This document shows, one piece after another, positions 12,812 through 23,386 of a stretch of DNA of 64,000 nucleotides. The notes beneath the pieces were generated by a model. It was given only the letters and a program-made list of their open reading frames with translations. It was not told the DNA's origin and did not search any database. The DNA comes from Symbiotaphrina buchneri (taxonomy: Eukaryota; Ascomycota; Symbiotaphrinales; Symbiotaphrinaceae). The DNA is taken from the NCBI GenBank assembly GCA_001599915.1, contig BCIG01000008.1, positions 558,001 to 622,000 on the forward strand, given 5' to 3'. The position numbers and the translations under genes are program-made. Each line of letters opens with the position of its first letter. Position 1 is the stretch's first letter.

Positions 12812-14574
12812 TCACTGTTCCATCGCCATGTTCGTCCCAGCTCTGGAGCTCTTGATGATCCTCTTGATGGTCGCCTCCACTGCATCCCAGTCATCGGTGG
12901 CGATACGCTCGATTTCGCAGTTGAAGTAATTCTGGATCTGCGCCAATTGCTGCCATGTCTCCTTGTTGTGAACGAAGCTGATGGAAACACCCACACGGCC
13001 GAAACGCCCTGTCCTTCCGATACGATGGAGGTATGTCTGCGGGTCTGGCTCTCCTTTCACGGTCCGAGGAATATCCTGCATACCGTTAGCTGATGAATTT
13101 CCTTGCAGAGTACAGTACTCACATAGTTGATGACGACTGACACCGACTGTACGTCAATACCACGGGCGAGGACGTTTGTCGTGATGAGAACTTTTGCTTG
13201 CCCGGAGCGGAAGGCGTCAATGACCTCGTCACGTTGGCGTCCTTCATAAGCGCCATGCAAAGTAGCAACCTTGTGCCCGTCGGCTTTCATCTTCTGTTCA
13301 ATCTTATCTGCCGTGGCTCGCCTCTGAGAAGAATATTTAGTCCGAGTTTGTCCACTAGGTGATACGGTCTTACCTCTACAAATATGATGGACGAGCCAAT
13401 AGTCATCACACCATAGAGCCTCACGAGCACGTCGTACTTATGCTCCTCACTATCACAGTCCATGTAGACTTGTTTAATTCCTTCGACCGTGAGTTCTTCA
13501 TGCTTGAGAGTGATTTGGTTGGCATTAGGTGCAAATTTTTGCGCGTAGGTGTAGACTTTATCGGGAAACGTCGCTGAGAAAAGGACTACCTGAACTGTCT
13601 TCGGCAGCATACTAATTCGTACATTAGCATGGACCTTCATCTAATCGGATGACTCAGGACGACTTACCCTCTAACACGAATGCATTGGTCGCCCAAGCCT
13701 TGCTGATCAAGCATATTATCCGCTTCGTCCAAAACCAAGACTTTCAATTCAGCAGGATTGAGTGTGCGTCGTCTGATGGCCTCCATGACCGTTCCCGGGG
13801 TGCCCACGATGATCTGTGACTCGTAGGCCTTTCCGCGTTTAGCCATGTCTGGGATGGCGGCCTCGCAGGTCATGCCTTGCATGAACCCTCCCATAACTTG
13901 GACCACACCCAGTATCTGACGAGCAAGTTCTCGGCTAGGCGCAAGGCAAAGAGCTTGAGGAGTGTGGGGCTTTGACATATCCAACCTTGACAACATTGTC
14001 AACACGAAGGCTGCGGTTTTGCCAGTACCTGACTGAGATTGACCAATCATATTCTTAGGAGGGTTCATGAGCAGAAGAGGCAATGCCTTCTCCTGGATTT
14101 TCGAAGGCTTTTGGAAACGCATGGAATAGATCCCCTTCAAAATGTCTTCGGATCTGAGCATGTTGTGATTAGAAAGGAGCAGAAGAGCGGGACGACAGCT
14201 TGTGTAACTCACAAGCCGAGCTCGTTGAAGTTCTTTATGGAAAAGAGGGGATTATTAGGGTCCGCCTGCATATCGCTGAGCTTAACCTCGACGTCATAGT
14301 TGGCCGGTTCGTTCAGATCTGAGCCTTTCATGGGCACACTGGCACCATCGAGTTGAAGGCTCTTGTTCGTTTCATCCTCGACATTTGGCTGGGGCGTAGC
14401 GGCAGGAGAATCAGTATCATCCGCCCACGACGTCTTCGCTGCTGCGCTCTCGGTCGCCGGTGCAGTCTCGGTCGCCGGTGCAGTCTCGGTCGCCGGTGCA
14501 GTTTCAGGAGCCGACTCAGGCATTGTGACTCTAGAGGCAAGCGAAGCAGACGCAGTGCTTTCTTCCGTGGGCAT
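12812..14574 (-). CDS. dbp5: DEAD-box ATP-dependent RNA helicase Dbp5
   Basis: RNA helicase that remodels mRNPs at the cytoplasmic face of the nuclear pore during mRNA export and also acts in translation termination. Five exons (14213-14574, 13668-14153, 13374-13611, 13123-13323, 12812-13075) give 516 residues. Helicase motifs appear in order: Q motif [14 protein letters not shown], motif [32 protein letters not shown] box [29 protein letters not shown] and [10 protein letters not shown]. The C-terminal IQNYFNCEI segment and the acidic, Ala/Thr-rich N-terminus are Dbp5-like and separate it from eIF4A. The N-terminus carries three copies of an 18-bp unit encoding ETAPAT. It is divergent from bzz1. 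Confidence 0.95.
14450..14503 (-). repeat. 18-bp minisatellite inside dbp5 (three units)
   Basis: Three consecutive, nearly identical copies of an 18-bp unit (TCGGTCGCCGGTGCAGTC on the plus strand) encode repeated ETAPAT hexapeptides in the disordered N-terminus of Dbp5. The unit length is a multiple of three, so copy number can change without breaking the frame. Confidence 0.85.
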
Positions 14575-15268
14575 TTTGACTCAGGCTGTCCCGGAGACCG
14601 GAAGTGTCTCTAGAATCAGTAGGAAGCGAGGATCAACCAGGGCGTGGTTGTGATAGATCGTAAGACCGAGGGCGTGCTCCTCAGTGGCTTGAAACCTGGT
14701 TAGGAAGGGCGTAAGACAAAGGAACGACAATAGACGGGAGGATGAACGAGGAGGGTGAAGCCAGGTCGCTTCTAATGAGCGTAGGAGGTTGTCTGGCGAC
14801 ACACCACTGCGGTCTCCAGAACGTAAGGAGAGGTAATGATGCGAGGGTGAAGAAGGATGTGGGAGTTTGGGCTCGCGACTCAATGAAGATAATGAACGGG
14901 GATTCAAGTTGTTCTCGACAAAAGTCCAGCCCAGCTCACAAGGTTCATTGCCTTTTGGCGGGGAGCTTGAACCGACAGGCCAACTAAGCCTGTTGTGGAT
15001 TAGCGCTCAATAGTCCCGCCTTGCGGGCACTGGCAGCGAACACCGCCGACTGTGTGGACGCACACCCCCGCTCAGTGCGCGAACCCCGGCACACAGTACT
15101 CCAGTAATAGGCACGAGGGTCATTCGGTACAAGCATCCGAGCTTTCTGATCGCCCAAAACGATCCAGGTACACATGAAGCCGTTACGTATCATGATCTAG
15201 CAATATCAAAATCTACTGGAAGGTTCATGCTGGCGGGACCATTTCCCCTGTGGTAGCTGTCCTTCGCA
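14575..15268. promoter_or_regulatory. Divergent promoter region dbp5/bzz1
   Basis: About 0.7 kb between two divergent start codons, so it must hold both promoters and 5' UTRs. I see no distinct regulatory motif or extra gene. Confidence 0.5.
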
Positions 15269-17810
15269 ATGGCGGATGTGGACATCGCACCACGTTTTGG
15301 AGCTGAATTGAAGGTGTGACCCAGTACTTGACGTGCAGTTTCCATGAGCATTATGTCGCTGACTTTCACGAACGCTAGGATAGCTTCAAGCCTGTGAACG
15401 CTTGGGTATGTCCTTGACTAGACATTCGATGAAACCCCATCGCCCGCCCTTACGAAGGCGGACCTCAATACTAACATCGAAGGTCTCAGGTGAACAATGG
15501 CATCGCGTGGCTTGATGATATACAATCGTTCTATCGGGAGCGAAGTGCCATAGAAAAAGAGTACAGTGCGAAATTATCGGCACTGGCGAAAAAGTACTTT
15601 GAAAAGAAAGCCAGGAAGTCGACGAGCTTAAGTGTTGGCGATACACCCAGCCAGACTCCGGGCTCGCTCGAGAGGTAGGCATTTTACGTTCGTACTATTC
15701 TAGCCGCTGTCTGAAGAATCATCCGCAGTGCATCCATGACCACATGGGCCACGCAACTATCGACATTAGAATCCAGAGCCGCGGAGCACGACCGGTTCGG
15801 AAATGAACTCGTCTACAACTTGGCAGATCCCCTGAGGACTCTGGCACAACGTTACGAAGACCTACGAAAAAGCCATGCCGAATATGCAGCCAAATTAGAA
15901 AAGCAGCGGGATGCAGCATACGCCGATCTGAAGAAGGTGAAGGGGAAGTACGATGACGTTTGTCAGGAGGTTGAAAACCGTCGAAAGAAAATCGACTCGG
16001 CCTTTGACTCCAGCAAATCCAAAGCCCAAAATGCATATCAACAGCAAATAATGGACATGCACAACGTTAAGGTAAGGCTGTCGCTATGTTTTCCCATGGA
16101 TCTCGCTGACTATTGTCAGAACACCTACCTTATTAGTATTAATGTAACCAATAAACAAAAGGAGAGATACTACCATGAATATGTCCCAGATCTGTTGGAC
16201 AGCCTGCAGGACTTAAACGAAACACGGGTCGCAAAACTGAACACCATATGGAGTTTGGCAGCACAGCTAGAGACGAACACTATGAAGAGGAGCACCGATC
16301 AACTCAACTACCTCTCCCAGGAAATCCCCAGAAATGATCCCAAGTTAGACTCCATGATGTTCCTCCGGCATAACATAACCAACTGGCAAGATCCTCCAGA
16401 TAAGGTTTTCGAGCCGAGTCCGGTCTGGCACGATGATGATCGTATGATTGTGGACGAAAACGCAAAGGTATTCTTGCGCAATGTCTTGTCACGCAGTAAA
16501 GGTGCACTTGGGGAATTGAAGCAAGAGGTGGAGAGGAAGCGGCGAGAAGTGGAGGCTGCATACCGAGTACGGCAAAACGTGAGAGAAGGGAAAGATAAGC
16601 GGGATGAACTTGACATAGTTCGTGCAATATTTGCTCTACAAGAAGCCCTTCATGAAGCGGACAAGAAGCGTCTGACCGCTGAAGTGGAGACTACTACAAT
16701 ATTATCCGCCGTAGGGGATGTGACCCTTGGCGCACAAACACACAATTTCAAGTCGGAAACATTCAAGATACCTACGAATTGCGATCTGTGTGGCGATCGA
16801 ATATGGGGGCTTTCAGCGAAGGGTTTCAGCTGCAGGGACTGCGGATATACGTGCCACAGCAAGTGTGAGATGAAGGTGCCGGCCGATTGTCCTGGAGAAC
16901 TAAGCAAAGAAGAGAAGAAGAAATTGAAGACAGAGCGACAGGACGCAACACGATCCACAGTGGGGACCACCAATGGCAACTCAACGCCATCTTCCAATGG
17001 AGTTTCGGAACTTCCGTCATTGAGCAGGAGCACTACAATGAACTCCCTGAGTTCGGGATATGCTGCAAGCGCTCACAGGTCGGTGTCAGGGGCAGGGCTG
17101 AGGTCGCCTGCTGAAGAATCGGCTCCCGATCGAGCTGTCTCCATGAGCAGCAAGTCGAACACCATCAGAAAACATCGTGTAGTAGCACCTCCGCCGGCGC
17201 AATTCGTCGGTGAACTACCTGACAATGATGGCGATCCATTCTCTAATTCCAAATCTTCGGAGCAGCGGGGAAAGATGCTTTACCCTTACCAAGCAGTCGG
17301 TGAAGGTGAACTAAGCGTGGACGAAGGCAAGAACGTCACCGTGCTTGAGCCGGATGGTAAGTTGACGCTCCTTCTGTCGGGGCACCAAGAAAACATGCTA
17401 AGTGTTGCAAAGATGGGTCTGGTTGGATGAATGTGCGGGTAGGCTCCCAGGATGGTCTGGTTCCTGCCTCCTACGTGGAAATTCTACCCTCGGCGCCCAC
17501 TCCGACATCGGTTTCCGATACTAGGCCGGGTTCGACATACTCCGCTTCGTCGACATCACTAGCAGGCAGCGGGAGCAGCGCTCCAACGAAGAAGAAAGGG
17601 CCAGCAGTTGCTCCCAGGAGGGGTGGTAAGAAGATACACTATGTTGAAGCGTTGTATGATTATGAGGCGCGGAGCGATGCTGAGTGGAGTATGCGTGAAG
17701 GGGACCGCTTTGTCCTTGTGAACCGAGACGCTGGCGACGGTTGGGCAGATGTAGAGAAAGGAGGGAAGGTGAAGAGCGTGCCTGCGAATTACATTCAGGA
17801 TGCTTCATGA
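15269..17810 (+). CDS. bzz1: F-BAR/C1/SH3 actin-patch protein Bzz1
   Basis: Membrane-bending adaptor that activates Arp2/3-driven actin assembly (with WASP/Las17) at endocytic sites. Six exons (15269-15313, 15379-15405, 15490-15674, 15729-16071, 16120-17356, 17413-17810) give 744 residues. The start MADVDIAPRFGAELK and the 27-nt second exon (DSFKPVNAW) match the family N-terminus. An F-BAR coiled-coil domain covers roughly residues 5-260, with KERYYHEYVPDLLDSLQDLN. A C1 zinc-binding domain follows at about 400-450 (HNFKSETFKIPTNCDLCG, then the Cys/His series). Two SH3 domains end the protein: MLYPYQAVGEGELSVDEG and VEALYDYEARSDAEWSM. A low-complexity Ser-rich linker separates C1 from SH3-1. 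Confidence 0.95.
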
Positions 17811-18103
17811 ACGGCGGCGGGACCTACTGGAGCAATTTGCATTACTTATCTTTTCAGGACTTAGCTTTAGACGCATGCTGCGGCATGTTGTATGTAGTAA
17901 ATCGCAGCACCGCAGGGTGTAGAACTCGGCCAAACGTGGATAGAGCAAAGCTCGTCTCAAGGATATTCTCACCAGCCTTTCTTGACTTCCAGGAAGGCAC
18001 TCGGAATTTTGCAAAAATTTCAGAATTAAACGCATTCAAGGCAATAGTGAACGCTGACGGAAGAAGCAGAAACTGCGCGCACAATTTAACTTTCCCATTG
18101 TCA

Positions 18104-18630
18104 TCAGATCTTGAACTCATCCCATAATCTCCATTTCTGCACCAGCATGCCCTTGACGTCGAAGGTGACACCCTCCTGCTCCAGGAGCCTCAACTTCTTC
18201 TCGCAACTGAGCCCGCTAGGCACCTTCTGCCAATCTCCCTGAAAACCCCCAATATACTGGATTGTCCAACCCAACCGTTAGCATCTTTCTCGGATTTTTA
18301 GGATCGCTAATATTGAGATTGGAGAGGGCATCTTACCCCAGTAGCGGCAACGACTCGGTGACAAGGCACCTCCGGCGCGAAAGTCACTGTATTAATTAAA
18401 ACTATGTTGTTGTATCATATGAAAACAATAAATAATTGTTGTTCCGCAACGCGCCGCCGACTGCACGCGGTGCGGTCCCCAAGGCTCTTGCGAGGGCGGC
18501 GTAGGTGGAGACCCTGCCAGGGGGAATTTGACAGAGCAGCGTGTATACACGCTGCCAGAATGTGTTAATAGCGGTTTTGTTTAGATTTGGGTGGATATTG
18601 CTCTACCTCCTGAAATTCGGTGACGGCCAT
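18104..18630 (-). CDS. O6-alkylguanine-DNA alkyltransferase-like protein (possibly splice-defective)
   Basis: A small gene in very short exons. Exon 1 (18607-18630) encodes MAVTEFQE. It joins through a 55-bp intron ending CTGGCAG to exon 2 (18438-18551), RVYTLLCQIPPGRVSTYAAL onward to GGALRNN. Exon 3 (18337-18386) encodes TFAPEVPCHRVVAATG, with the PCHRV active-site motif including the methyl-accepting Cys. A canonical GTAAGA intron leads to exon 4 (18104-18256), YIGGFQGDWQ to a TGA stop. This is the DNA-binding/transferase domain of MGMT. The Cys argues against the non-catalytic Atl1 type, which has Trp there. Between exons 2 and 3 lie 51 AT-rich bases ending in a good acceptor (ATACAG), but no GT donor in the right phase is visible. 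The gene may use a non-canonical donor, contain an error, or be a recent pseudogene. Around 110 residues if spliced. Confidence 0.72.
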
Positions 18631-18861
18631 AATCACTTCACGCGTCTTGAAGCGAGCACAACTATGGAAGCGTGTCTGATGACGGATTTGATATTAAACC
18701 GTGCATCCAAAGCTCAAAGAGCTTGCTTACGCGCAAGTTATATACTCAGGCCGAGCTCATTCATAAGTCTGAAATTGAGTCACTGCTGAAGGGACAATAG
18801 CAAAAAGATGCTGGCGCGCCGTCTCATTGGTCAATTTCATGCAACATCAGCGCGCCCCTGA

Positions 18862-20062
18862 CTACAGATCAGAATAGCCGATAAGCGTCCTCTGCAACTC
18901 TTTTGCAACCACCAACCAGGTCCAGACTCTACCAGCAGAACCACCGTATAGAGCAGGCGGCTCTGGATCCCCATCGTGGAGCTGCCTCTCCTTGGCGCTC
19001 TTGATGGTGTACTCTGTCATCATCGACAGAAATGTCGGAAAATCAGCCTCGTCCAAAGCCAACACATTTCCAGCAATTCCATGACATAGCGAGGGTTCCT
19101 TGCGGAGCAATCCTCGTGCTCTTATGCAATCCTTGCCCTTTTTAATGGCCGTTTTCATCCGCGTCTCCAGGTCAGGGAAGTATGGTAGAAGGACCTCAAG
19201 CGAGAGCACAACACCAGGAGCGCCATGACAGAACTGCACATGCCTGTCATGGCCATGGGCAGGAAGACTGGAAGGCCAGTTTCCGTTTGGCAGCTGAGCA
19301 TCCAGAACATTGATCAAATCCTGTTTCACATATTCGGCATGCTGCGGACTGCTGAGCACGACCTGAGTAATGATCGATATATCCCCGTGGGCTGCGCCAA
19401 CGTAGTGCTTCCCGTGCCACTCCCAAGGCCTTGGACTCTGTATGATCACATCAACCAGAGCTTTGGTCAGCTTATCGATCTGTGCATTGATGGCCTTGTC
19501 TTTCATGTGCTTCTTTAGCAGGCGTAGAAGATAGAGCGTTCCCGCACGGCCATAGAGCCATTCATCGGAGGAGCAAGACGACGCATGCAGCGCACGTTCA
19601 GCGAGCGAGAGGAAAGTCGCGGCGGCTTGCGACTCTTGTCTCACAATAGCAGTAATACACTGCCATGCTGCACCTTCATCCCCGATACCTCCATGCCTGC
19701 CACGTTCCTCTAGAACTTTGCGTGGTCGGTCAATATCAAGGAAATATTCCGCCCACTCCAACGCAGACCTGTGCTCGACAGACAGACTGGGGTCAATTTG
19801 AGACACTCGATAGAACAAGTATGCGAGGCCAGTTGGGCCATCGTAGAGTCCAGAAAATCCCCTATGCGGCCAGTAAGATCGAAGCTCTATCAAGTAGGGC
19901 TGCGCTGAACACATACCAGTCGGATGACTTCGCACACATCTCGGCCTCCCGCAAAGTCACCTGTAAAGCATTTTGAATCTCTTCCGATGGACGAAGCTTG
20001 CCAGCATTGACTGGAAGTCCACTGAGGGTGAAATAGCGGGAGTGCACTTCTTCGAGCGCCAT
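18862..20062 (-). CDS. LanC-like (lanthionine synthetase C-like) protein
   Basis: Two exons (19917-20062 and 18862-19861; 55-bp intron with donor GTATGT) give 381 residues. The protein has the LanC alpha/alpha toroid repeats: SSDWGFSGLYDGPTGLAYLF, WLYGRAGTLYLLRLL, YVGAAHGDISII, FCHGAPGVVLSLEVL, LCHGIAGNVLALDEA and ALYGGSAGRVWTWL. The CHGAPG and LCHG motifs supply the Cys, Cys and His zinc ligands, so the metal site looks intact. Eukaryotic LanC-like proteins bind glutathione and some add it to dehydroamino acids, but the substrate of fungal members is not established. No lantibiotic-type precursor or dehydratase gene is nearby. The start at 20062 gives MALEEVHSRYFTLSGLPVN. The gene is divergent from a Zn2Cys6 regulator. 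Confidence 0.88.
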
Positions 20063-20618
20063 GGTGGGGCAAGGCGGTCGGAAGGTTTATGGTTCCAGAA
20101 GATAGCACCTTGGCTCCATGGACAGATGGAGCTTGGTGATAGGTCCCATGATACGATGGTATGGACAGAGGTCTCTGATTCGAATAATATGCGAATGCCC
20201 GATGCTCGAATGTAGCTTCGTACAAAAGTACTTCGTGCACGTCTTGCCGTGACAGTGACGTGTTGCAGATGTCAAAGCTTCACTGTCGCTACCAGAAGTA
20301 CCTTCCTTATCGGTTATCGTTATCGTTATCGTTATCGGTTTATCAGTTCGACAGGATGGTTCTCGCTAGCGTCTTGTCGCTGGTCAACCAACCTCACCAC
20401 CATTCGAGAGGGCCGGCGGTTTCTTGCGGGAGGGTGGATAATGGCTGGATGTCTGGCATTTGCTATGATCCATTCTTTCACTACATTAGCATCGGAATCC
20501 TAGTGTATACCAGTGGCCTTGTCACATGAGCGGAACAGTGCCATGATTAAATCATGAGCCATGCAAGCCTGGCATATACGGATTCTTAAATCACTGGAGC
20601 TACTCTCGCCTCTCAACT
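20063..20618. promoter_or_regulatory. Divergent promoter region, LanC-like gene / Zn2Cys6 regulator
   Basis: About 0.55 kb between two divergent start codons. It contains the TTATCG hexamer array listed separately. I see no other gene-like content. Confidence 0.5.
20307..20345. repeat. TTATCG hexamer array (GATA-factor-type sites)
   Basis: Five copies of TTATCG (one extra G after the first) are followed by TTATCA within 39 bp. Read on the minus strand each is CGATAA or TGATAA, matching HGATAR, the binding consensus of fungal GATA factors such as AreA. It lies in the divergent promoter of the LanC-like gene and the regulator gene. It may equally be a simple hexanucleotide microsatellite. Confidence 0.75.
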
Positions 20619-22874
20619 ATGGCAGAATTGAATAGGTACGGTTGCGAGCGCAATAAGATGAATATGACCAATAATTCTGACGATCTTCATAATTAGATCT
20701 CTTGCAGCATGCACAAATTGCCGTAAGCTAAAGTATGCAAAACTCTCATGTATGATCCTGCAGGAACTAATCTGATCAATCAGGGTGAAATGTGCTGGTC
20801 CGGACAGTGTCCCTTGTCCGCGGTAAGCATGTTGCTTCTTATGCAGGAGATCCGGCTTATGTAGTTCTAGGTGCAAAGCATCTGGAAAGAAGTGTCTCTT
20901 CGTGGCACCCCGAGCCCCGTCAAGGACTGCGCTATCTGTAGACACGGAGCGTGATGGATCTCTTGAACAGTATGTCACTGAGAACGGATACCGGTGTGTG
21001 GTATCTAACGGCATTTTTAGAGTTTATAGAATCGATGCGCTCGAGAAACAAGTTGCTGAATTGACACAAACATCCAATATCGAGTTCCAGCGGCTGCGAG
21101 AAGCTGTGGAGACTCTTAGCCGCAGATCGCCGATACGGTCTTCACACCATATACCGGCATCAGCTCACTCACTTACTTCCCCACATCGGCTTTTCATAAC
21201 CCATGATAACGGTAATCCTTGGGTTGGCAACGAGGTATTGGCTGCGACTGCCGGATCTACGTACAGTTGCAGCTCAAGCCCACGCTTTGAAGGCAGCAGC
21301 TTAGTCGCAAAAGGCGTTATTTCAGAGGCACAATGCTTAGAATTGTTCAAATTGTAGGTTTTCATTCCTAGTCCGTCAGAATCTGGTCGCTCATGATCTC
21401 CTTTAGTTATCAACGCAACTGCAATGATACCATAGCTTTTTTCGATGCCTTAAATGTCCCCACGAAGACCATTCTCCAGACACCGCTTCTTCTGGCCTGC
21501 ATATGTACCATCGGTGCCCGGGTCTCCAAGTCAAGCCTATACGAGGTATGCAAAAGCGAGGCCGAGTCACTCATTCAGCAGACGATGGTGGGTCCACCAC
21601 CAGACCTCCTTTCACTGCGGGCTATAATGATCTATGCAACGTGGCACCATGCGAACCGGATCTGGGGTCATGCTGTTACATTAGCCTACGAACTCGGACT
21701 ACATACTGCCGCACTCAGTTTGAAGGATCCCGTTGCCGTGCAGGATGCTGAGACTGTCGATCGGGCTAGGACCTGGCTTTCTCTTTGTGTGGTAGATCTC
21801 ATGTAAGTTATAGACAACATTCATTGCATCAAGTATTGACTTGACACAGAAACAATCTCAATTCACCATTTCTCATTAGTAATATCGAAAAGTACACTAA
21901 GCTAGGAGAGTTCCTACGTCCGTCAAAGCATTTCCGGACGGTCGATTACCGTATCATGACTTACCTGGAACTGTTTGGTATTGCAGGTGGGCAAGATTTA
22001 TGCTTCTAATTATTAACAGCTAATTTAAGTTTTAGCGGAGGCCAAGGAATCGATTTCGCAAGAAATGATGCAAGCTCATCCACTCACAGAAGAAACAAAA
22101 GAGCTTTTCAACACTTTCAACTTGAAGGCTGATTCACTGTTCCACAAGATCTGCAACAACGTCGATCCGCTGTACCAGACTTTTTCACAGCCGCAAGACA
22201 GGAATCGCATGTTAATCCCCTATTCCTTTGTGAGGATGTATGTAGGACCTCGGCGCATTTCTCGGGCCTCTACTAACTGAAAGAGGTACATCAATGGGAT
22301 ATCACTCCATGGGCTCTCCTCAACCAATCTTTTGATGGACTCCGGTCGTATTGAGCTTGTGCAATCAGCTATCGACGCTGCGAAAATGATGCTAAGGGCG
22401 GCACTACAATCGCTGAACTTTCAAAAGTCCTTGCGGTATTCGATCGTAGGCTTTGTGACCCTTCCGAAAGTCCATTCAATGTATTGACCAACTCAGGATT
22501 ATTCTGGGGCTGTCCTGATCCTAGCCACCGACTTCTTATATAAGGCAGTCTTTGTTGCACATCAGTATATTGATGTCAACAGCATCGTTGACATGTTTGG
22601 CCGGCTTGTAGATCTATTTCGGGAGGCGGACGCGCCAGGGCATGTAGAAAGTCTGGAGAAGATGATCACAAGAATTTCTGAAGTAGGGCAGACCGATGTC
22701 TCACCAGGATGGGGCAATGAAACTCCTCGAGCCGAGGGTGTTCTCTTTGATATTGTTGGTAGTGCTGCGGAATTCGTGAGGAATCCGGTGAGTATACACA
22801 GACCTCTAAAGAAGGACCTCAACTGATATCAATAGACATGGCATCAAAACTTTCCGCTCTTCGATGGCTTCTAA
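20619..22874 (+). CDS. Zn2Cys6 fungal-specific transcription factor
   Basis: Ten exons (20619-20635, 20697-20732, 20784-20822, 20871-21353, 21407-21802, 21850-21986, 22036-22237, 22286-22445, 22497-22787, 22836-22874) join in phase to 599 residues. The first four exons build an N-terminal zinc cluster at about residues 11-38: CTNCRKLKVKC, then CPRC, then a Cys six residues on (KASGKKC). A coiled-coil stretch (DALEKQVAELTQ) follows, as in dimeric Gal4-class factors. The rest has the helical fungal_trans middle-homology region with segments such as WHHANRIWGHAVTLAYELGL. It should act in the nucleus as a pathway regulator. Its targets are unknown; neighbours are the LanC-like gene and the purine-salvage genes. 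Splice-rich 5' ends can be misjudged, so the first exon is the least certain part. Confidence 0.87.
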
Positions 22875-23386
22875 CCCTGTCAGGAGTGCTATCACAGATA
22901 TTAGACACGTTCGAATGTCCTTGGAGGGCTTATGGGGTCAGCAAGGGGTCTCGACAATGGATGCAAGTGTGAAGACTTTTGCACTGGGCTACAATATGCA
23001 GATATAATAATATGGCAAATTGTTCCCGGGCACTGTCCTAGGGGCTCGCGGGATTAGTTTCCAAGGCGGACCATTTCCCAAGGTGGATCCCGACGCAGTG
23101 CCCCCCAAAAAAATCAAGTACGGTCAAGATAGGAAACGCTCCAGGATCTACAGAGCGTTGGCAATCTGATCTAACGAGGTGAAACTCTAAACAGGTGAGA
23201 CTCTGAACAGTCAGCTGCAACAGAGACAGTCTCTATGGTATAGCTGCAGGCGCAAAAATACAATCCTTGAGAAACGATACTAGGGACATAGAATGCTCGG
23301 GACGAGCAGTTGTCGCTGCTCTACGGTCTCTCGCACGATGGTCTCAGGAAGGATATCGTTGGAATATGATTGAGTCAAGACTTTTC
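22875..23386. other. Convergent intergenic region
   Basis: Half a kilobase between the 3' ends of the regulator gene and the adenine deaminase gene. I see no gene or repeat in it. Confidence 0.5.

Noticed and set aside
17357-17430. Bzz1 ending at 17430 in the unspliced frame
   Set aside because: A GTAAGT intron (17357-17412) restores GSGWMNVRVGSQDGLVPASY, the end of the first SH3 domain, so the early stop is intronic.
18541-18551. Palindrome GTGTATACAC as a regulatory site
   Set aside because: It lies within exon 2 of the alkyltransferase-like gene (coding for RVYT), so it is explained by coding sequence.
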